A model generated the notes under the pieces. The model did not search any database, had not been told where the DNA came from, and was given only the letters and a program-made list of their open reading frames with translations. From the NCBI GenBank assembly GCA_031308135.1, contig JAHLJT010009419.1, positions 38,681,221-38,745,220 of the forward strand: 64,000 nt of DNA, read 5' to 3'. Positions 58,665 through 64,000 of the stretch are shown here, piece by piece. The position numbers and the translations under genes were made by a program. Each line of letters begins with the position of its first letter. Position 1 is the first letter of the stretch. The DNA comes from Acheta domesticus (Eukaryota; Arthropoda; Insecta; Orthoptera; Gryllidae).

Positions 58665-59499
58665 AATTTTGAGCAAGCAATTTAATCGAGAAAAAACGAA
58701 AACAAAAATAGTAACACTTTATTGGAAAATAGTAACAGCTCGCTCGACTGGATGGGCGTGGAGGAAGTTGGACCGAAATAAATTTCTATATCCCCTATAC
58801 CGTTTTTTTGAATGAGTGAGCATTATAGCGATACCCATCCAGTAATTCCCACTAAAGAATATCACGCACATCTATAAACACAAAAGCGAAAATAGAAGCT
58901 AACGTTAAAAAATAAAAATAGCTACAGGTATCTTGTAAAAATTATGTTGCAAAATTTGGTTATTTTGCTTATTCTGTAATATTATTTACTGAACAATTTC
59001 TGTTGTACTTAATGCTGAACGAAGTGTGCGATATACGTTTTTTATTTGCTTATTTATACCCTGCTCAATATTCTGGTAATACCGCCGAAAGGCGTTGATA
59101 AAAGTTCTGAGTTTGCAACTATAAATGTTCACATGAGTAATGTAAGAGTAACTCAGAATATTGATATGAGACTGTTCACGGCAGGGTGACTCACGGAACT
59201 CTGCTGAAGTAACTCTGACTATTAAGATCTCCTGGTCAGTGAAATGAACCATAAAGGCGGTTGGACTGTGAATCACATAAAAGATGCGAAAGTCATCACA
59301 AAGAGGTTGACGAATTCGCTTAAATTGAACTAATATATGTTAACTTCCTTGAATGTTTTATTGTCACCAAGATCTATACTACTTGTATAATGCCTCATCT
59401 GCGACAAGATTTCTAAAGAAAGCTTATATTCAGTCATTTAAACGCAAACGGCTGCCTTCTGTCCTCCGGCGTATGCCAGTTACGAGAGAGGAAGCTATT

Positions 59500-59825
59500 T
59501 TACGGCGTCTAGTCCGGAGTGGGGGAGATGATTGAAAGAAGCGGAAATGAAAAGGGGAGAGCGACTACAGTCCGTAGCGCGTTGTGTAGAATGCCGTTCC
59601 GGCTTTAGCTTGGATGTGATCAGAAAAAATAAGGAAATACCTGCAAGAGTACCCGATGTACAAACTCTATCCTCGCGGGCACCACAAACTTCGATATTAA
59701 ATAATTTAAGCAACTTTCCGGAACTTGGAGGGGTCGAACCCGCGACCTTCTAGTCTCTGGCGGGGATGCTCGGTCGTGAAGTGTTGCCTTCATGCTCTCC
59801 GCTACCGTTCCTGGTGTATCACGAT
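59500..59825 (-). mobile_element. Diverged copy of the AATC-family SINE
   Basis: On the minus strand, GGTAGCGGAGAGCATG and GTCGCGGGTTCGACCCC give A- and B-box-like elements. The core CTGATCACATCCAAGC, AAAGCCGGAACGGC and CGCGCTACGGACTG aligns with other copies. The spacing from B-box to core is longer than in the 63.4-kb copy, which may indicate a subfamily. Confidence 0.6.
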
Positions 59826-60719
59826 TATCTGTCTTTAACTTGAGTAATGTTTTAACAGGTCTACGATTGACTCATTAATCATCTGTATTACTAATTTCCT
59901 ATGCGCACAGACAGTGAAATAATTACGCAGCCTCCGGCCATGTGAGATGTGTGGAAATGCTGATGAGGTGTTATTGACATTATTCAAAAATGAAATAATG
60001 GAAGACATCTTTGTCAACATAGATTTGTTTGGTTGACCCAAGTTAACTACTTCATCCATATGAGCGATGACTATGGTTTTGTTAGAAGCCCAAAAACTCG
60101 GAAAAAATGCAAGAACAATTAATCAATTTCGATTTAAACTGGTAAATGCAAATGTTTTAGTGTGTTATTCTGCTGATAATCATACTGCGAGTACCGACTA
60201 AAGCCTAATTCTCAATGCGTTCTTTCTTTTTTTGCTATTGCACACCACTAGCAATCATTCTACAACGAGTAGAGACAGGTAGAAGAAGATGCCAAAAGGG
60301 AAACTGATAATAACGCATGACATTGTCATAACAGTGAATTCTATATTCTCCAAACTCCAGGTAATAGAGCAGAGCCATTTTTTCCGGATATGGGCTGGTC
60401 GTTCCATTTCCGGTTGTGGACGCTCATCTATACAAACTAACCATATGCTTCCCTCCGATGTGTGAAACTCTACAGTGTAAGATTCAATTATGAACAATGA
60501 TCACAAAACTGTTCAGAAATCCCTGTTCAGAAAACTGTTTCGATTCCCTACCGGGAATCGAAACCGGGATTGCACCATGGAAACCTAGCAAGTTTTTCAT
60601 GAACCACTCAGAGAATTTTCTCTTCTGAAATTAATTTCTGAATTGTATTGGGAAGCAAGATGACAAATGGAGAAGTGTCTGGACATTAGATACTTCTGCT
60701 AGTACTTTTGCTCCATTTG

Positions 60720-61135
60720 GAACCAGTGTGGCAGAGCGGTGTGGGCGCGGGGGCGTGGGGCGAGGGGCGTGGGGCGTGGGGCGTAGGGGCGGGGCGCGGG
60801 GGCCTGGGGCGGGGGCGGAGGCGGGGGCGGGGGCGTGGGGCGGGCGCGTGGCGCGGGGGCGGGGCGCGGGGGCGGGGCGCTGGGTTGGGGGCGGGGTCAG
60901 ACCGCCGCCGCCCGCGCCGCCCCATTAGCTCGCCCGCGCTCTCCGCCGTCGTAAATCGGCGCGGGCGGTGCGTGGGCGAGGGCGAGGGCGAGGGCGTGGG
61001 CGGCGCGCAGAGTTAGGGCGGCGCCCGCAGAGGTACTGCGCGCGGTGCGAAGGGCGTCGACGACGGCGCGGATGGCCGCGGTCGCTCTGAGCGATGGCCG
61101 TGGAGGTCATGGCGACGGCAGTGACAACGGCGCTC
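60720..61135. promoter_or_regulatory. CpG island with G-rich minisatellite-like sequence
   Basis: 60740-60895 is a dense series of GGGGCG and GGGGGC units on the plus strand, followed by CpG-rich DNA with CATTAGCTCGCCC (60923). G-quadruplex formation is likely. Open frames are Gly/Arg/Ala-rich artefacts. Confidence 0.4.
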
Positions 61136-61139
61136 GCTA

Positions 61140-63050
61140 GGACGTTGTTGGTGGTGACGATTATGGCGAATGTACTCGTAGTAATGGGAATTCCCATCAT
61201 GGGAAAATATGAGTAGTCAGGCGAATTGTAGATAAATATATATAAGATTTATTCTACAATTGGGCAAATGTTGCCCGGTGGCAGAACGCAGACACATTTA
61301 CAATTACAAAACACAATTACAAATAAAAACAATACATACAAAATTAATATAAAAACAAAATTATCTTTGTCACTACATAGAACATGCAAATGCATTTACA
61401 TACATATACAACAAATGAAGATAAATATTTACTAACATTTAAATAAATAAACTTACATATTACCCTACTATTTATACATACAAACATACACGCGGAGATA
61501 CATATCATACAAAGACCTAGGAACCTGCGGAATATGAATTTATGGCGGTTAAAACGTTTATTGCATGTAAAACGATGGTGAGCTATTGATACGTAAAAGT
61601 GACAGTTGATCTCATTATCATAACGACTCTGAGAATTAAGTAACATTAGAAATAATGATCATGTTTCAGAAGTTGCGTTTATAACGACGATATGACAAGA
61701 TGGATTGCTGGCTAATAGACAATATGATGAATACGACAAACATAATACAATGTCGTAATGAGATTGGTGACAAATGATGAGGTTATTATGATTCTGACAA
61801 GATTGTGTTAGTATGCGCCCACTTGCGTATGTGTGTGTGTGTGTGAGAGTGGGAGAGAAAGAAAAACATAGAAAAGTGGATAAAAGAAGAGGGAGAAAAA
61901 TAGAAACCGAGAGAGAGAGAAAGAGAGATAGGGAGAGGAAGAAAGAGAGAGTTGGCAGCATCAAGTTCGTTATACATTTTGACAAGTATTGATTTCGAGA
62001 GGTTATGAAGGAGGTAACTTTAATCTTTTCTTTTGAAATCCTAAACAATTTGTGGGTAATTAAAATGCAGACACCGCATTTGTAAGACTCACTGTAATAA
62101 AGATCAATAGCAAAAAAAAGGATGGCATGAAAATAGATGCGATCGTTGGAAGGTAATCTGGGAACGTGTGTCGGCGCTAGAGGTGTAAAGGAAGAACTGT
62201 GTAGCCCACGACGCCCTGCGCTTGTTGCCTGATGAACGAGGTGCGCGACAAGCGAAGGGCGTTGGGCGAACGGCGGTTTAAGTGAGCCAGCAGAGGCCGC
62301 TGACGGAGGGTTGGTACGGGCGCAGAAGACCATTGTGCCCAGGGGTGAGTAATGACAACCACAGTAACCAGGGTTGGGTAGTGGGAGGAGCTTGGTTAGC
62401 AGCGCTGACAACACAAGCGGTCAATGCGGAGGAAGCAACTGCCACTGGTGGCAACATAGATTGTGGGAACTGTGGTGTTTGTGGGCAGAGCAGAGCAGCC
62501 GTTGGATAGTGATAGGAAGCTGACGGAGAAGATGAAAAAAAAAAAACAAAAAAAATAACGGCGGTCGATGAACGGGTGCGGTGGGTTGCGAACAAGTCCA
62601 CTGGATAAACGGCAGAGGCTCGACTGTGACCATTGAATCGTGGTTGAACGATTTGGGGGGAGAGGTGGAGATTCAGTATTGGCAGCTCCGAGGGAGCAAA
62701 CGATACCAATACAAAGACAGACTACAGTGACGGTAAAACATCATTAGTTTCCATGCGGCACTATAAATACCAACATTCTCAACGAGACAGTAACGGAAAC
62801 ATATTATCCATAAAGAAAACGTAAATTTTACTTTTGATAATTACATTACAGAGGGTTAATTTTGAATGAACTATATGATGATAAAATTGAAAATGTCATG
62901 ATATTACACCAGGAAACAGTTGTGCCTCTAGTAAACCTACATCGAGTTTCGCCTTGTTTTCCTAGTGACCTAAATCAAGAGCAAAGAATTACAACACAGC
63001 TCCCAGGCACGTACGGAGGGCGACTATCTTTTCCCGCTGTATAACCTTCA
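61140..63050. other. Mixed non-coding stretch with GT/GA microsatellites
   Basis: A compound (GT)n(GA)n repeat covers about 61829-61952. No exon was recognised; the 251-codon minus frame at 61659-62414 passes through this repeat and has no domain resemblance. Confidence 0.45.
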
Positions 63051-63059
63051 CGGTGACAA

Positions 63060-63340
63060 GCGGTTCAGACCAAGCGGAGGCGGTGGTGTCCATGGCAACA
63101 GGGTTGCGTGGACAATAGCAGGGGCCGCCACTTCTTGCAGGCGCTTATTAGGGCGCCCGCCGTAAACTTCGATGCTCCGACCCCACCAACCCTGCCGTCG
63201 CCTTCGCCACCACGGGTGTCCTCGCCCTGCCCGTTGACACTTCCGCTTGCTGTTCCTCTTCCACTTTCCCCAACCCCACTACCTCCGCCTCCATTGCCAC
63301 ACCCCTCCCGCAGTAGCCAGCGCTCGCACTGCCGTCCCAG
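63060..63340. promoter_or_regulatory. GC-rich block upstream of a SINE
   Basis: Moderately CpG-rich and pyrimidine-rich DNA with a CCxCCGCCxCC-type tract. No exon called. Confidence 0.3.
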
Positions 63341-63384
63341 AACCCTTTCATCTTCATCCAACCCCTATCCCTATCCCGCACTGG

Positions 63385-63905
63385 AGTGGTGGCCCAGGGC
63401 ATCAGCCGATGTCACTGCAGTGCCTCTGGGAGGTCTTAGGTTCGAGTCCCGACCGTGAGGGGTTTTCGACACCAGCTGTCAACTAGGTCGAATTAAGTAG
63501 CTGTCTGGAAGAAAAGTTTAGCGACCGGCTGCTCCGATCGGTAGTTTTCCGTGGTTTCTCCGATCATCACCATGCGAATGCCGGAGCAGTACCCTAACAA
63601 TCGGCGCGATTTCTCCGTCCTCTTCTTTTTCCTATTCTCACCACTTACACACTCGTACACCAGCAAGCACCACTCTAACGCACGTGCCGAGAGACCGATC
63701 GACAGCTTAGAGCTTTCCCTGCTGGGGCGGTGCCCTTCTGATGGGAGGTCCCTGGTATGGGAAAACTCCCCTAGCCGAGGATACGCCGGCACTGGATCAC
63801 CATCAACCAGGAGAACATCACGGACACCTCCCGAGGATACAACATGCACTACACTTACAGGACTAATGATCTTCGCCGTTGACGGGCCTAGAATAATAAA
63901 TCAAT
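63385..63905 (+). mobile_element. AATC-tailed tRNA-derived SINE, full-length reference copy
   Basis: The head has an A-box-like GTGGCCCAGGGC and a perfect B-box GGTTCGAGTCC (about 63431-63441). The linker GTCGAATTAAGTAGCTGTCTGG leads into the core GATCGGTAGTTTTCCGTGG, then ATGCCGGAGCAGTACCC, the segments GAGACCGATCGACAGCTTAG and ACTTACAGGACTAATGATC, and a short AATAAATCAATTTT tail. At about 520 bp it is long for a SINE. The open frames in it (118-119 codons) are not genes. Confidence 0.9.
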
Positions 63906-64000
63906 TTTAAAAATCGTCTCTTTCTCTTCTCTTCCTCGCGCCGTGTCCGTCCCCCTCCCCGTCCCCATTCCCGCTCTCACTCATTCTCCATTTCCGTATC

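Noticed and set aside
60535..60620. tRNA-like head (CCCGGTTTCGATTCCCGG) on the minus strand
   Set aside because: B-box carries an extra base, the A-box and acceptor stem are unconvincing, and no known SINE body follows.
61659..62414. 251-codon minus-strand frame
   Set aside because: Crosses a GA/GT microsatellite; mixed composition with no recognisable domain or signal peptide.
63551..63910. 119-codon frame resembling frames at 36.4 and 39.7 kb, suggesting a conserved protein family
   Set aside because: The similarity arises because all lie in copies of the same SINE; frames are not preserved among copies.

Overview
This window looks like nuclear DNA from an arthropod with a large, repeat-rich genome. 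The background is AT-rich and intron-like, it is broken by about twenty short GC/CpG-rich islands, and it carries many old non-LTR retrotransposon fragments, tRNA-derived SINEs and minisatellites. No prokaryotic gene organisation is present. The coding sequence points to a chitinase-like (glycoside hydrolase family 18, GH18) secreted protein. The transposon mix would suit an insect, possibly a polyneopteran, but I cannot fix the taxon from sequence alone.

One host gene can be supported. It lies on the minus strand. Exon 1 (39308-39392) encodes a start codon and a signal peptide and ends in a canonical donor. Exon 2 (16948-17112) encodes the first strand of a GH18 barrel and is bounded by a good acceptor and a perfect donor. 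The two exons agree in phase (phase 1 to phase 1), so together they read as the N-terminus of a secreted GH18 protein, with an intron of about 22.2 kb between them. The catalytic exons must lie beyond base 1. Bases 1-16947 are therefore probably intron 2, 17113-39307 intron 1, and 39393-64000 the upstream region (or an intron in the 5' UTR).

Almost everything else is non-coding. A long (about 520 bp) tRNA-derived SINE family with an AATC tail is present in about nine recognisable copies, two of them with visible target-site duplications. One sits about 120 bp upstream of the start codon of the GH18 gene. A second, unrelated tRNA-derived SINE with a TAAC tail lies near 55 kb. Non-LTR retrotransposon remains occur at 11.96-12.61 kb, 17.30-17.98 kb, 18.46-18.72 kb and 54.07-54.48 kb. 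A non-autonomous piggyBac-like element flanked by TTAA lies at 13.57-14.22 kb.

Tandem repeats are prominent. They include a 1.1 kb purine-strand minisatellite with 21-bp and 15-bp units (47-48.2 kb), a 16-bp GC-rich minisatellite (19 kb), a pyrimidine-rich higher-order array (25.3-25.9 kb), a roughly 166-bp G-rich array (43.4-43.9 kb), a 106-bp tandem duplication beside exon 1, and an imperfect GT/CA repeat touching the exon 1 donor. The longest open reading frames in the window come from these stop-free repeats and are not genes. Several GC islands share short modules (CRE palindromes, GATA-like sites, a duplicated block of about 56 bp), which makes them candidate regulatory elements. I found no clearly new biological system. 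The most interesting points are the gene architecture, the SINE family with a natural occupied/empty site comparison, the TTAA-flanked element, and the repeated modules in the GC islands.
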